In this document: positions 8,402-20,650 of the stretch, piece by piece
Layout of the letters: every line of letters starts with the position of its first letter
Numbering within the stretch: the stretch's first letter is position 1
Source of the DNA: Natrarchaeobaculum sulfurireducens
GTDB lineage: Archaea; Halobacteriota; Halobacteria; Halobacteriales; Natrialbaceae
Assembly (NCBI RefSeq): GCF_003430825.1
Contig: NZ_CP024047.1
Location: 3,348,001-3,412,000 of the forward strand
Direction: 5' to 3'
DNA length: 64,000 bases
The notes under the pieces: generated by a model
Databases searched by the model: none
What the model was told of the DNA's origin: nothing
Seen by the model: only the letters and a program-made list of their open reading frames with translations
Position numbers and translations under genes: made by a program

Positions 8402-9538
8402 TCAAAACGTATGCTCATCGAACTCCCCCAGAGTGGTGTCCGCATAGCTGACCAACCAGTCGTGTGCCGGTGAGTCGGCCCGTACGTGCAGGTAAATATA
8501 CTCGTCGTCGAGCACCGTGCTGACCCCCAGTTCACGGTCTTCGATTACTCGCTTGTTCGTATCGATCGCAACGTCGACTAGGCCCTCGAGATCGTCGACG
8601 AGGACCGTCTGTTCGTACTCGCGTTCAGACGGGAACGTGCCAGCCGTGATCCAATCGTCGTACTGCGAGCGGTGCTGCTCGTGTTTTAGCAGGTCTCGTT
8701 CCTCGTCAGTGAGTTCGATGTACCCACCGACACGGGCGACGATCAGCGAGACGAGCCCGACGAACGCGAGGCCAAACAATATAATCGAGCCGAGAGATTC
8801 AAACAGCGATGGTTCTGAGAGAACCTCGACGGTTTCGAACTCTTGGTGGCGCTCTTCGACGGTCATAGTGTCGGAAACACGGAACGTCGCCGGATCGACG
8901 AGCAACAACAGCTCGCTGTCGTAGCTGTTCGAGACCGGCTCACCGTCGACCGTTCCCTCGACTGTACTCGCCGAAACTACCCGTGCATCGACGACGCCCT
9001 CCGCGGAGCCGACCTGCTGTTCGACGGTCGAGATCGTCTCGAGAACGAACGGAATGTGGACGTCGAATTCGACGGTGTGGGCGTCTGCCGGCGAAAGCGA
9101 CGACGTACTCGCTGCCTCGAGCGGTTCGACGACCTCCCAGTAGGTCTCGACGACCTCCCCGTTCTCGAGTTCGCCAGCCCTAAGGATCAAGTAGGTATCC
9201 GTCGTCACCGAGAGATTCCCATGGTTGGCGTCGTACTCGTATGTGTATGTTCCCGATAGATCGTCCGAGAGATTCGTATAGTAGATGGGACGATTCGAAA
9301 GGGTTTCACCAGCTTCGAAAGGAATTGTCTCTTGGTCGACAACGACGCTGTGTTCGTAGTCAGTGGTCTCCGTCCACTGGTCGACCGGGTGCTCGTCGGT
9401 CTCGACATCATGGACGACGTTGACCTGATAGGCCCACCAGCCACAGGCGACTGCCGCAAGCAGCCCCACGACGAGAAAAACGACATACCAGTCCCTGACG
9501 AGGGCTTTGGTTCGGACCGGTCGATCCAGTTCGGTCAT
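8402..9538 (-). CDS. DUF5305-type membrane protein of the SipW cassette
   Basis: 378 residues from the ATG at 9538; a GTG at 9574 would add 12 residues but looks less natural. One membrane helix (about residues 20-40), then a long extracytoplasmic beta domain (residues 45-255), a second helix (about 262-285), and a cytoplasmic part with ELTDEERDLL and a final alpha/beta domain. DUF5305 proteins are repeatedly found next to SipW-like peptidases in haloarchaea, so an assembly or anchoring role for the exported fibres is plausible. It is first in the cassette on the minus strand, 96 bp before the peptidase gene. Confidence 0.75.
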   Translation of the reverse strand: MTELDRPVRTKALVRDWYVVFLVVGLLAAVACGWWAYQVNVVHDVETDEHPVDQWTETTDYEHSVVVDQETIPFEAGETLSNRPIYYTNLSDDLSGTYTYEYDANHGNLSVTTDTYLILRAGELENGEVVETYWEVVEPLEAASTSSLSPADAHTVEFDVHIPFVLETISTVEQQVGSAEGVVDARVVSASTVEGTVDGEPVSNSYDSELLLLVDPATFRVSDTMTVEERHQEFETVEVLSEPSLFESLGSIILFGLAFVGLVSLIVARVGGYIELTDEERDLLKHEQHRSQYDDWITAGTFPSEREYEQTVLVDDLEGLVDVAIDTNKRVIEDRELGVSTVLDDEYIYLHVRADSPAHDWLVSYADTTLGEFDEHTF

Positions 9539-9751
9539 TGCTTGATCGGGTTCGATGCTATTCGTTGGACACACCGAACAAAAGAGCGCTCTCCACGCTG
9601 TGTACGCGCGGCACTGATACAGCCCGACTGAGCCGGCTCACCACCACGGAATACGACACAGCCACTCCCGAGTGGTTTGGACATCCATCTCGGCGTTCGA
9701 ATAGGTGCCTGTACACCACAGATCATTTGTATAGACAGTAACGGAGAACGT

Positions 9752-9775
9752 ATAACTCTGCGCAAGAAGAGTTAT
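9752..9775. promoter_or_regulatory. Perfect inverted repeat upstream of the receiver-like gene
   Basis: ATAACTCT, 8-nt spacer, AGAGTTAT. It lies about 25 bp before the TATA box (TATAAA, about 9800) of the gene starting at 9828. This is a suitable place for an activator or repressor site. No protein is assigned. Confidence 0.5.
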
Positions 9776-9827
9776 TACCGCCCGATTGGGTCTGTACGGT
9801 ATAAAGTTTGGTGAAAGTTACACACAG

Positions 9828-11273
9828 ATGACAACCGAGACGACGGCGTCAACGACGGTGGCAATCCTCGCCGGAGATAGATCTCTTGAGCGGTGGAGAG
9901 AGCTACTGGCTGCAGGTGACGAACTCGAGGTCGTACAATTGTCCCGTCCAGTTGATTGGAAAGAAACAGCACCATCAGTCGACTGTCTCATCGCCACGCT
10001 CGAGACGCTCGAGTCGGAGGCGTTCGATACCGTTCGTCGCCTTCATGAGGTTGATGAGACGACACCAGTAGTCATCATTGCACCACCGGAAGCTGACCAA
10101 TCCGTCGCCGCAGCTCTTGACGCTGGCGTCCAGTACTGTGTAATCACGTCATCGCTCGAAGACACACGTCCGTTGCTCCGCGGCCGCATCGACCAGCTCG
10201 TCGGTCGGTCCGGTGAGTCACCGACGGACGGACCCGCGATTATTGACGCGGTCGGCGATGCAAAACCGCCGTCAGTTGTGGCAAGAGATAGTAGTGATGG
10301 TGCCACAACACCCTCTTCCACCGGTCACGACGTGAGCACGCGGACACCACCCGAAAGTGGCAACGTAGAACGGCCGGGTGGCGATCGAGAAGCGGCTAAA
10401 CGGTCCGGTACGGACTCCGAACTTCGGCCCGGTCCTGCTGTGGAAACCGAAGAGAGTAGGTCCATCCGACAACGACTCGCTAGTCTATCGAAGGCGATCG
10501 GTTCGAAGCGCCACCAAAGAGACGAAACAGACGATCAGTCACTCACAGCCGAGTCGGAAAGCGTTACTGACCAGTCATCCTCGAACGCGGACGGCACACC
10601 ACACTCAGAAACCGCGAACGGCGACACGTCGACTCCAGCAACGTGTAATACGAAGCGTCCGCTTGGCTCAAGCGCAACCGACACACAGGACGTAGAGCCC
10701 CCTTCCCTCCCGACCTACCACGACCTCGAGGGCGGAACGAGCGTTCTCCTCGAGTCAGACACCCACAGTAATCAACGAGGGACGTGCTGTAGGGATTTGC
10801 TCGGTCACTGTTGCGAGCCGGCAACCGATATCCTCCTAATCAGATACACTCCGATCCGTCGGAGTGACCTCGAAACGCTCGTCGCATCCGCCAACCGAGT
10901 TGGACTCATCGCCGTCGGGTACCGCCAGCCGTTTTCCGAAGAGATTCGCGATAGCGTTGAGTACCTCGAGGTATCGAACCCGAACGATGTCACACGAGTG
11001 GGAATCCTCACGACAAAACTGGTCGACGAGTGGGAGAGTTCACAACCGGTAGACGTCGGCACTGCTGTCTGTCTCGACTCGCTTAATATTCTCTTACAGT
11101 ACAAAGACCGATTTGGAGCGTTCCGGTTCTTGCATCTGCTGTTGAGTAAATTGGAGTCTATCGATGCAGTGACACACGTTCACGTGGATCTATCAGCCCA
11201 GAACTCACAGGACATCCTGACGCTAGCCTCATTGTTCGACATCGAAGTCGCCATCGAACCGACACGGCCGTAG
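9828..11273 (+). CDS. Two-domain regulator: receiver-like N-terminus and DUF7504-type RecA-like C-terminus
   Basis: 481 residues. The ATG at 9828 is chosen because a TATA box (TATAAA) lies 28 nt upstream, typical of leaderless haloarchaeal genes. Residues 1-125 look like a CheY-like fold (VAILAGD, VDCLIATLETLES, TPVVIIAPPEADQSVAAALDAGV), though the phospho-acceptor Asp is not clear. A disordered Ser/Thr/acidic linker covers about 130-300. The rest resembles the RecA-like DUF7504 domain: GTSVLLESD in place of a Walker A loop, ATDILLIRYT, then TAVCLDSLNILLQY. The P-loop is degenerate (no GKT/S), so ATP binding is doubtful. Probably a signalling or gas-vesicle/motility type regulator; the partner is unknown. 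Confidence 0.7.
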   Translation: MTTETTASTTVAILAGDRSLERWRELLAAGDELEVVQLSRPVDWKETAPSVDCLIATLETLESEAFDTVRRLHEVDETTPVVIIAPPEADQSVAAALDAGVQYCVITSSLEDTRPLLRGRIDQLVGRSGESPTDGPAIIDAVGDAKPPSVVARDSSDGATTPSSTGHDVSTRTPPESGNVERPGGDREAAKRSGTDSELRPGPAVETEESRSIRQRLASLSKAIGSKRHQRDETDDQSLTAESESVTDQSSSNADGTPHSETANGDTSTPATCNTKRPLGSSATDTQDVEPPSLPTYHDLEGGTSVLLESDTHSNQRGTCCRDLLGHCCEPATDILLIRYTPIRRSDLETLVASANRVGLIAVGYRQPFSEEIRDSVEYLEVSNPNDVTRVGILTTKLVDEWESSQPVDVGTAVCLDSLNILLQYKDRFGAFRFLHLLLSKLESIDAVTHVHVDLSAQNSQDILTLASLFDIEVAIEPTRP

Positions 11274-11329
11274 CAACGCAATGTGTCACGACCGAACCCA
11301 TCCGAAACCAACGCACGTCAGTTCGTTCA

Positions 11330-11621
11330 TAATCGACCGTCCGGACGAGTTCATCTTCCCGATCGTTCGCTTCGGCGAAACTCTCGAAACCGAACGGTTC
11401 GGTGCCGACGTGGTGGACGAACGTCGATCTGAGCGACTCCATTCCACAGGTACCCGCCTTCTCGCGAAACGATGCCAGCAGTCGGTCGTGCGGGTCGAGG
11501 ATAATATGTCGGATCTGTCGAACGGACCGTCCTCGAGGAGTCGCTGGGCGAGGTACGTGCCGTGAATTCCACCCCCAACGATGGTACAGCCGTATTTATT
11601 GGTTGAGTTGCGTGTCGTCAT
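11330..11621 (-). pseudogene. Remnant of an FAD/NAD(P)-binding protein (N-terminal part, frameshifted)
   Basis: Starts at 11621 with a Rossmann glycine motif (TIVGGGIHGTYLAQRLLED). Near 11515 the match moves to another frame by a one-base change (ILDPHDRLLASF, then GMESLRSTFVHHVGTEPFG) and continues to about DELVRTVDY. The remaining three quarters of the family's usual length are absent; the end abuts the gene ending at 11273. A clear decayed gene. Confidence 0.75.
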
Positions 11622-11930
11622 GCGGGATACGTCGCGTCGATGGTCGTAAACACCCTCTGGTTGTTAATAAAATACACAAATTAGATAACAACTTATATTA
11701 CCACAAGTGTGCGTGTTGTTAGTGGTGAGTGGACAGACGATCCCCTGACGGTGCGTTCTAAAACCCATGATCTCCCAAGAACACCACGTTCGGTCACGTA
11801 CTTCGCGAGAGCCGCGAGCCCAATCTCGCCGGCCTCAGTTGAAGATTCGCCAGTGAGGGCGTGGGTTTCGGACCGTAACGGCTCGTACTGTGCACTCGAG
11901 GACACGATCACCCACGGACCCCTTCAACCA
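11622..11930. other. Gene-free, partly AT-rich stretch
   Basis: An AT-rich patch (about 11660-11705, including TTAATAAAATAC and ACTTATATTACC) could hold promoters. No open frame here looks coding. It separates the flavoprotein remnant from the HEAT-like gene. Confidence 0.4.
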
Positions 11931-12188
11931 ATGTCTACGACATTCCAAACGGCAGTCAAGAAGAACGTATCAAAAACGCAACGCTACGATGCGATCGATG
12001 CGCTCGCTCGAGCGGACGAGACGACGAACCTCGGAATTCTCGTCCAAATGGGCGGCCTCCGCGGGGAGTTCCGTCGGCACGCACTCAACGGACTCGCCGA
12101 CTGCAACGCCAGGACGGTTCTCGACGAACTCGCCGAAGACACGACGATCGAACCGTCGTTGAGACAGAGAGCGGCGGAGCTGGCATGA
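11931..12188 (+). CDS. Small HEAT-repeat-like protein
   Basis: 85 residues, all helical in appearance: [19 protein letters not shown], then [18 protein letters not shown], then [14 protein letters not shown] and [10 protein letters not shown]. This is the length and layout of two to three HEAT-like helical hairpins, presumably a protein-binding platform. The stop overlaps the next start by 4 bp (ATGA), so it is translationally coupled to the S14-like gene. The pairing suggests a chaperone-like or assembly role for that protein, an inference from position only. A longer upstream in-frame extension (from 11709) is less credible. Confidence 0.65.
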   Translation: MSTTFQTAVKKNVSKTQRYDAIDALARADETTNLGILVQMGGLRGEFRRHALNGLADCNARTVLDELAEDTTIEPSLRQRAAELA

Positions 12189-12382
12189 CGACTGAAGCGT
12201 CGACCGAATCGACAGACGAATCGACCGACGGCACGAACGCGAACGGCGACCGGACCGGAAACCAGCGCGTCTGCAGAGACACCGGTCGCGAACAGGGCTT
12301 GATCGGCAAATACGATATCTGGCTGTGTCGGCAGTCGTTCCGAGAGATGGCCCGCGACATGGGCTTTCGAAAGTACGACTGA
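12185..12382 (+). CDS. Ribosomal protein S14 (uS14) paralogue with half of the zinc cysteines replaced
   Basis: 65 residues. The C-terminal 35 residues are archaeal S14: [17 protein letters not shown], then [14 protein letters not shown]. Canonical haloarchaeal S14 holds zinc with two CxxC pairs. Here the pairs read C30-R-D-T33 and C48-R-Q-S51, so the second Cys of each pair is lost. The N-terminal 28 residues are acidic and Thr/Ser-rich. It is not in a ribosomal-protein operon but is coupled to a HEAT-like gene and lies beside a decayed feoB. It may be a metal-sparing paralogue or a decaying copy; the rest of the protein is well kept, which favours function. Confidence 0.8.
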   Translation: MTTEASTESTDESTDGTNANGDRTGNQRVCRDTGREQGLIGKYDIWLCRQSFREMARDMGFRKYD

Positions 12383-12498
12383 TCGATCGACGGATCGAAG
12401 CCACTAGATACGAGTGCCAGTCCCAACGAGGAGACCACGGCGACGTGACGGCACTCAGGTTCGCTATTTCGGTCCTCTCGGCTGGCACAAGGCGGAGA

Positions 12499-13052
12499 TT
12501 AGACGAGTCGTAGCAGCCCCCAGCCGAGCCAGGCGATCACGACCGAAAACCCGATGGCTGCGATTGCCTGACGGGCCATCATTTTCAGCGCCCAGCGTGT
12601 CGACACCTCTCGAGCAACGGTAAGTGCGGTCACGAGACAAGGCAACAGGACGCCGGCGAGAGACACTGCCACGAGCACCTCGAGCGGAGAGAGTGCCGTC
12701 GCAGTTCTACCGTCGGTTAGCAGGACGATCCCGTCTTTCCGAACCGAGGCCAGCACGCAGCTACGAATGTGATGACGACGAACACGGGCAACGCCGTCAC
12801 GACGAACTCCCGAAGCGCACTCCAGGCCGCACGAGCGATGGCACGCGGATCGGGGCAGTTCAGAACCGTTCGTCGATCGATCACGGTATGGGACTCTCTG
12901 GCCGCCGGTGGGGCGATCACGGCGACGTACAGGAGCGTCGTGACTGCCAGTACCAGCAGGTACGGCCCGACGAGCCACCACATCCCTACAGCCGCAAAGA
13001 CCGCGAGCGTCGCTGGGAACTGGTAAGAACACGCGGAGCCGAACTCGGACAC
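12499..13052 (-). pseudogene. feoB: feoB C-terminal remnant (ferrous iron permease)
   Basis: Two frames carry consecutive pieces of the FeoB membrane part. The 13052-12717 piece has helices (WWLVGPYLLVLAVTTLLYVAV), a loop with CPDPRAIARAAWSALREFVV, and another helix. The 12715-12499 piece carries LLTDGRTATALSPLEVLVA, then GVLLPCLVTALTVAREVS and STRWALKMMARQ, the typical last gate segments. The G domain is missing and the frames are broken, so it cannot work as a transporter. Confidence 0.65.
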
Positions 13053-13089
13053 CGCTCCTCCGTCGACAGCCGGGACGGCACTTGATCGT

Positions 13090-13479
13090 GCCGTCGGTCG
13101 GTGGCCGGCTCCGTTTCGATCGTACTTCGTGGGTGAGCTCCCGACACCTCGATGCCGGTTTTGACAGAGAGGTCATAGAAGTCCGCAACTCCCTCGAGAT
13201 AGTCGGCGTACTCGTCACCGCTCGGATGCCCCCATTCGAGTGTGATCGTGGGCGAGGTGTTCGGTGTGATCGCGTTCACTTCGGTCAGTCCAAAGCTGTT
13301 ACTCGGGAACGACAGCGTGATGAATCGCATCTCATCGGCCACCCGCGAAACGAGGCGCCGATCTCGTCACGCTCGAGGACGACGGTCTCGAGATCGAACA
13401 GCGAGAACACCACACCGGTACCGATGCCCGCAGCCCCCGCACCGACGACCACGACGTCAGCGGCTTTTGAGAGCATCAT
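13090..13479 (-). pseudogene. Remnant of an NAD(P)/FAD-dependent oxidoreductase
   Basis: Begins at 13479 with ADVVVVGAGAAGIGTG and VVLERDEIGASFRGWP. A one-base loss then shifts the frame, and the match continues as DEMRFITLSFPSNSFGL, AITPNTSPTITLEWGHPSG and DEYADYLEGVADFYDL to about 13090. The remainder of the expected 350-400 residues is missing. The piece directly precedes the feoB remnant on the same strand. Confidence 0.7.
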
Positions 13480-13499
13480 CGATCGTTCACCAGTGGAGA

Positions 13500-13771
13500 T
13501 TGGTCACGTGCATGCTGTCTCTCGAGTTCCCCACTCGCCGCGGCTCTCTGTGGGGAGTGTCGCGTAGGGTTTGGGATCTCGTACCGGCCGGTTCCGTCGG
13601 TCACCGCAGCCACGAACCAACACAACAACCAGTACAGGCCGCCGGTGGCGGCCACCGTGACCAACGTGAGTATTACAACGTGTCGTACCAGCGAACCGCC
13701 GCTTGCCAGCGCAGCTGACCACCGACGAACGAGCCAATGAGCGACGACGTGATCGCTAACGCTTCGTGCAT
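13500..13771 (-). pseudogene. Small membrane protein remnant, frameshifted
   Basis: From a possible ATG at 13771 the frame reads about 32 residues (HEALAITSSLIGSFVGGQ, then RWQAAVRWYDTL) and stops. A second frame starting near 13680 continues with LVTVAATGGLYWLLCWFVAA and a polar tail. Together they would make a protein of about 90 residues with one or two membrane helices. I do not recognise the family. The frame break suggests decay, in line with its neighbours. Confidence 0.4.
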
Positions 13772-13875
13772 GGAGTGGCTGTCGCCTTGAGTCGAATCTC
13801 GAAAAGGACGGTCATCACGGGAGACCTAATTGGACATCATAAATATTTTCTACGTGCAGAGTATCGCCTGTTGCA

Positions 13876-14340
13876 ATGGCTTACGAGAACTTGGACGAAG
13901 ATTTAGTGAATGAATTACTTGGCGATGGCCGCGCAAGTCTGCGAAGCCTCGCGGAAAAGCTCGACGTCTCTGTCACTACGGTCTCGAACCACCTCTCTGA
14001 TCTCGAAGAAGAGGGAGTGATCGAGGCGTACACGCCCCGAGTTAACTACGACGCCCTTGGTTTCGACGTAACGGCCGTAATGCAGCTCAAAGCTGAAGGC
14101 AGCGCCCTCCCAGAGATCACGGAGACGCTAAAAGATCACCGACAGATGATCTCCGTCTACGAGGTCACCGGTGACTACGACGTGATCGCGATCGGCAAAT
14201 TCAAAGATACCGACGACATGAACGATCAGATCAAAAGCCTGATCACCGATCCCGACATCAACCAGTCGAATACGAGCATCGTTCTCAACACCGTCACTGA
14301 AAACGAACAGTTCGAACTCGAGCCCGACGACAACGTGTGA
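13876..14340 (+). CDS. Lrp/AsnC family transcriptional regulator
   Basis: 154 residues, the usual length. Residues 5-55 are the winged helix-turn-helix ([20 protein letters not shown], then [20 protein letters not shown]). Residues 65-145 are the RAM/ligand-sensing domain ([31 protein letters not shown]). Such proteins act as dimers or octamers responding to amino acids. A TATA-like AATATTTT about 30 nt upstream of the ATG suggests a leaderless mRNA. It stands alone between the pseudogene cluster and the rRNA operon, so its regulon cannot be inferred. Confidence 0.92.
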   Translation: MAYENLDEDLVNELLGDGRASLRSLAEKLDVSVTTVSNHLSDLEEEGVIEAYTPRVNYDALGFDVTAVMQLKAEGSALPEITETLKDHRQMISVYEVTGDYDVIAIGKFKDTDDMNDQIKSLITDPDINQSNTSIVLNTVTENEQFELEPDDNV

Positions 14341-14696
14341 GTGACGGAAACAACTGACCCGTGACAGACCGGGTTCGATAACACGGTCGTTTCTATACTG
14401 GTAGGTGGGTTTTCCGTCACGTGAGACCTGCGACTGTACCGACGCTTCCCAGGAGACCACCCGAGTTGTGCATCCTGAACGTAATGTCTAGCACGATATC
14501 GCTCACGTCGCCGTACGAACCAAGAGTCGGCTGATCGGTCCACAGGCCTTCTCGCTCGAGTACGAGAGCGTTCGGCCTCTCTCGAGGCGACACTGAGGCA
14601 ATCGATGCTCGAGAACGGTCGGACACTAGTATCGTTAGCCGTTGGGCTACTGCCTGATTAAAAGACGGAGTGGTCACTACGAGACTATTGTATGAG
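14341..14696. other. Gene-free stretch downstream of the rRNA operon
   Basis: No coding frame or tRNA is recognisable. In particular the tRNA-Cys that often ends haloarchaeal rRNA operons is not seen. It should contain the operon terminator; a T-rich run on the minus strand (TCTTTTAATC, about 14653-14662) is a candidate. Confidence 0.4.
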
Positions 14697-14818
14697 TGAA
14701 AGCGGCGAATCCACGTTCCCAGAGGGTCTCCCACTCCAGTACTTGCCGATACGCGGGCGAGCTTATCTTCCGTGTTCGGGATGGGTACGGGAGGTCCCTC
14801 GCCGCTCTGGCCGCTCTA
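14697..14818 (-). rRNA. rrf: 5S ribosomal RNA, second (distal) copy
   Basis: About 122 nt, nearly identical to the proximal copy in the core: the block with CCCGTACCCATCCCGAACAC and AGTACTGGAGTGGGAGACCC is shared. Differences sit in helix I (GTTAGAGCGG paired with CCGCTTTC, against GTTACGGCGG with CCGCCGAC in the other copy), so pairing is preserved. Ends are estimated by homology. Confidence 0.93.
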
Positions 14819-14820
14819 AC

Positions 14821-14847
14821 GCCGACCAGCGGAATCGAACCGCTGTG
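14821..14847 (-). other. tRNA T-arm-like element in front of the distal 5S
   Basis: Minus strand: AGCGG, loop TTCGATT, CCGCT, then GGTCGGC directly before the 5S 5' end. The 5-bp stem and 7-nt TTCGANT loop match a tRNA T-arm. In Haloferax volcanii the 5S 5' end has been reported to be made by tRNase Z using a tRNA-like leader; this is the expected element. No full tRNA can be folded. Confidence 0.75.
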
Positions 14848-14926
14848 ATACCGAGAATCGACTCCCCGGCTGAACTTTCGTCCAGAACACCAGCATCGGT
14901 GGCTATCGAGTGAATACCGTATGAGT

Positions 14927-15048
14927 AGTCGGCGGCGAATCCACGTTCCCAGAGGGTCTCCCACTCCAGTACTTGCCGATACGCGGGCGAGCTTATCTTC
15001 CGTGTTCGGGATGGGTACGGGAGGTCCCTCGCCGCTCTGGCCGCCGTA
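14927..15048 (-). rRNA. rrf: 5S ribosomal RNA, first (proximal) copy
   Basis: About 122 nt, located after the 23S gene on the same strand. Recognised by the archaeal 5S core (ACCTCCCGTACCCATCCCGA, then CACGGAAGATAAGC) and closing helix GCGGC/GCCGC. Followed by a second 5S about 110 bp further on. Ends are estimated. Confidence 0.95.
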
Positions 15049-15050
15049 AC

Positions 15051-15092
15051 GCCGATCGACGGAGTCGAACCGTCACAAGACCATCATCGGTC
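15051..15092 (-). other. tRNA T-arm-like element in front of the proximal 5S
   Basis: Minus strand: GACGG, loop TTCGACT, CCGTC, then GATCGGC directly before the 5S. The acceptor-like GATCGGC can pair with CCGAT about 30 nt upstream. Compared with the distal copy the T-stem bases differ but stay paired (AGCGG/CCGCT against GACGG/CCGTC), which is covariation. Confidence 0.75.
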
Positions 15093-15108
15093 GTATATTA
15101 CGTCTAAT

Positions 15109-15156
15109 ACCGTGTGTATGTGTAGTCCAGTTTGCGTCTGGACCCGTTCTCGGGTC
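15109..15156 (-). other. 23S processing stem, 3' arm
   Basis: Minus-strand sequence starting GACCCGAGAACGGGTCCAG and ending in ACACACGGT is complementary, over about 45 nt with a few bulges, to the sequence before 23S (18162-18209). This is the long helix with bulge-helix-bulge character cut by the splicing endonuclease in archaeal pre-rRNA. Confidence 0.8.
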
Positions 15157-15175
15157 CGATCCAAATGCGTTGTAG

Positions 15176-18096
<2,921 letters not shown>

Positions 18097-18161
18097 TTCA
18101 TCGGATCGACGTTGCGATAGAATCGCAACGGAATGTCGTCACACCGAAGTGTGACGATTGT

Positions 18162-18209
18162 GACCCGGGAACGGGTCCAGTGGACGCCTGGACTACACGT
18201 ACACACGGT
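18162..18209 (-). other. 23S processing stem, 5' arm
   Basis: Minus-strand ACCGTGTGTACGTGTAGTCC, then about 28 nt ending CCCGTTCCCGGGTC, pairs with 15109-15156 and would loop out the whole 23S. It is the partner of the 3' arm. Confidence 0.8.
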
Positions 18210-18311
18210 CTCATCTGCACGCCCGCTGACTAACGGGCCTGCATCAACCCTTCCCACTCACGCTTGCGCGGAGTGGTGCATCGGTTTCGTTCGGATCAGA
18301 TCAAAGTTCCT

Positions 18312-18333
18312 TGCCACACTTAAGGGCACGGAT
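18312..18333 (-). promoter_or_regulatory. Internal spacer promoter between tRNA-Ala and 23S
   Basis: Minus strand GATCCGTGCCCTTAAGTGTG, nearly the same as promoter P3 upstream of 16S (GATCCGTTGCCCTTAAGTGT). The CTTAAGTG box is the archaeal TATA position. Spacer promoters of this kind are known in haloarchaeal rRNA operons; here it would allow extra 23S/5S transcription. Confidence 0.75.
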
Positions 18334-18352
18334 CTCGATCCCATCCGAGGTA

Positions 18353-18424
18353 TGGACCCACTGGGATTCGAACCCAGGGCATCCTCCTTGCAAAGGAGGC
18401 ACTCTCCCACTGAGCTATGGGCCC
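18353..18424 (-). tRNA. tRNA-Ala (anticodon UGC)
   Basis: 72 nt, no intron and no encoded CCA. Acceptor GGGCCCA/TGGGTCC with discriminator A; T-arm with TTCGAAT loop; anticodon loop TTTGCAA giving UGC. Its place in the 16S-23S spacer is standard for Euryarchaeota. Confidence 0.97.
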
Positions 18425-18465
18425 ACCCCTGTCTCACGTCTCACGACAGCGAGACAGGGTGTTAT

Positions 18466-18482
18466 GTTAGCCTTGGTAGTTC
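18466..18482 (-). other. 16S processing stem, 3' arm
   Basis: Minus strand GAACTACCAAGGCTAAC is perfectly complementary (17 bp) to 20185-20201 before 16S. Further partial pairing continues through GATCGG-type segments. It would close the 16S precursor loop. Confidence 0.85.
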
Positions 18483-18607
18483 AAAGGTGCCCGATCGGCC
18501 GACGATGGGTCGATCGAACGTAGACCGTGTGGCGCAAAGCGCCACGGTTCGCCGTAGCGTAAAACGCTACATAAGGTGGGTCAGGCCATCGGCCTGATCC
18601 CGATCTG

Positions 18608-20079
<1,472 letters not shown>

Positions 20080-20184
20080 GCTATAACTCCCTGTGAAGGG
20101 AGGGTTTGGCGGTGAATGCTAATGCACTCACACTAAATGGGTCCACGTTCGGTGACCGCGATCGACGACCGATCTGGCGTCACC

Positions 20185-20201
20185 GAACTACCAAGGCTAA
20201 C
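20185..20201 (-). other. 16S processing stem, 5' arm
   Basis: GTTAGCCTTGGTAGTTC on the minus strand; exact partner of 18466-18482. Confidence 0.85.
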
Positions 20202-20375
20202 ATCAGATCCCATCTGTACGGCGGACCGCAGGGGTGAAATCCTCATTTCCTTCGGACCTAATCGTAAGCCACCAGGAGTACATAACCCCTTCGACTTCGA
20301 GCAGGCCCAAGACGACGGACCGAATCCAACGGCCCGTCCATCACGCGTTCTTTGCAACCGTATCCGAACAGCCTC

Positions 20376-20400
20376 GTACACTTAAGGGCAACGGATCGGT
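20376..20400 (-). promoter_or_regulatory. rRNA promoter P3 (proximal)
   Basis: Minus strand GATCCGTTGCCCTTAAGTGT. The TATA-position box CTTAAGTG is preceded by a purine-rich BRE-like segment. It has the same sequence as the spacer promoter and is the closest of three tandem promoters to 16S. Confidence 0.7.
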
Positions 20401-20456
20401 CGCGCTCCGGAAACCACATCCGGCGACGCATTCTGCGTATCATATCGGAGTTGGCC

Positions 20457-20480
20457 CATGTATATAAGGGCGTCGTCCTG
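20457..20480 (-). promoter_or_regulatory. rRNA promoter P2
   Basis: Minus strand CGACGCCCTTATATACATG, a textbook archaeal TATA element with upstream CGACGCCC. It is spaced about 80 bp from P3. Confidence 0.65.
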
Positions 20481-20650
20481 TGGTCGCCAGAAGCGACCGG
20501 AACGCAGCACGATTCATTACCCACCGTGAGCGCCGACTTCGATCGACGTTCCAACGAGGCGGGGATAGGTTCCTGCCTCCGTGCCGGAACACGGCCGGAG
20601 GGAACGTGGCCGCGTGGGCCACGTCGTTTGCATTCTAACCGAGTGCCGGG

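Noticed and set aside
12499-13052. Functional FeoB
   Set aside because: No G domain, and the membrane segments are in different frames.
14341-14696. tRNA-Cys after the rRNA operon
   Set aside because: Expected in many haloarchaea, but no cloverleaf or GCA anticodon context is recognisable here.
14821-14930. A complete tRNA between the two 5S genes
   Set aside because: Only the T-arm and part of an acceptor-like stem can be formed; no anticodon or D-arm fits.
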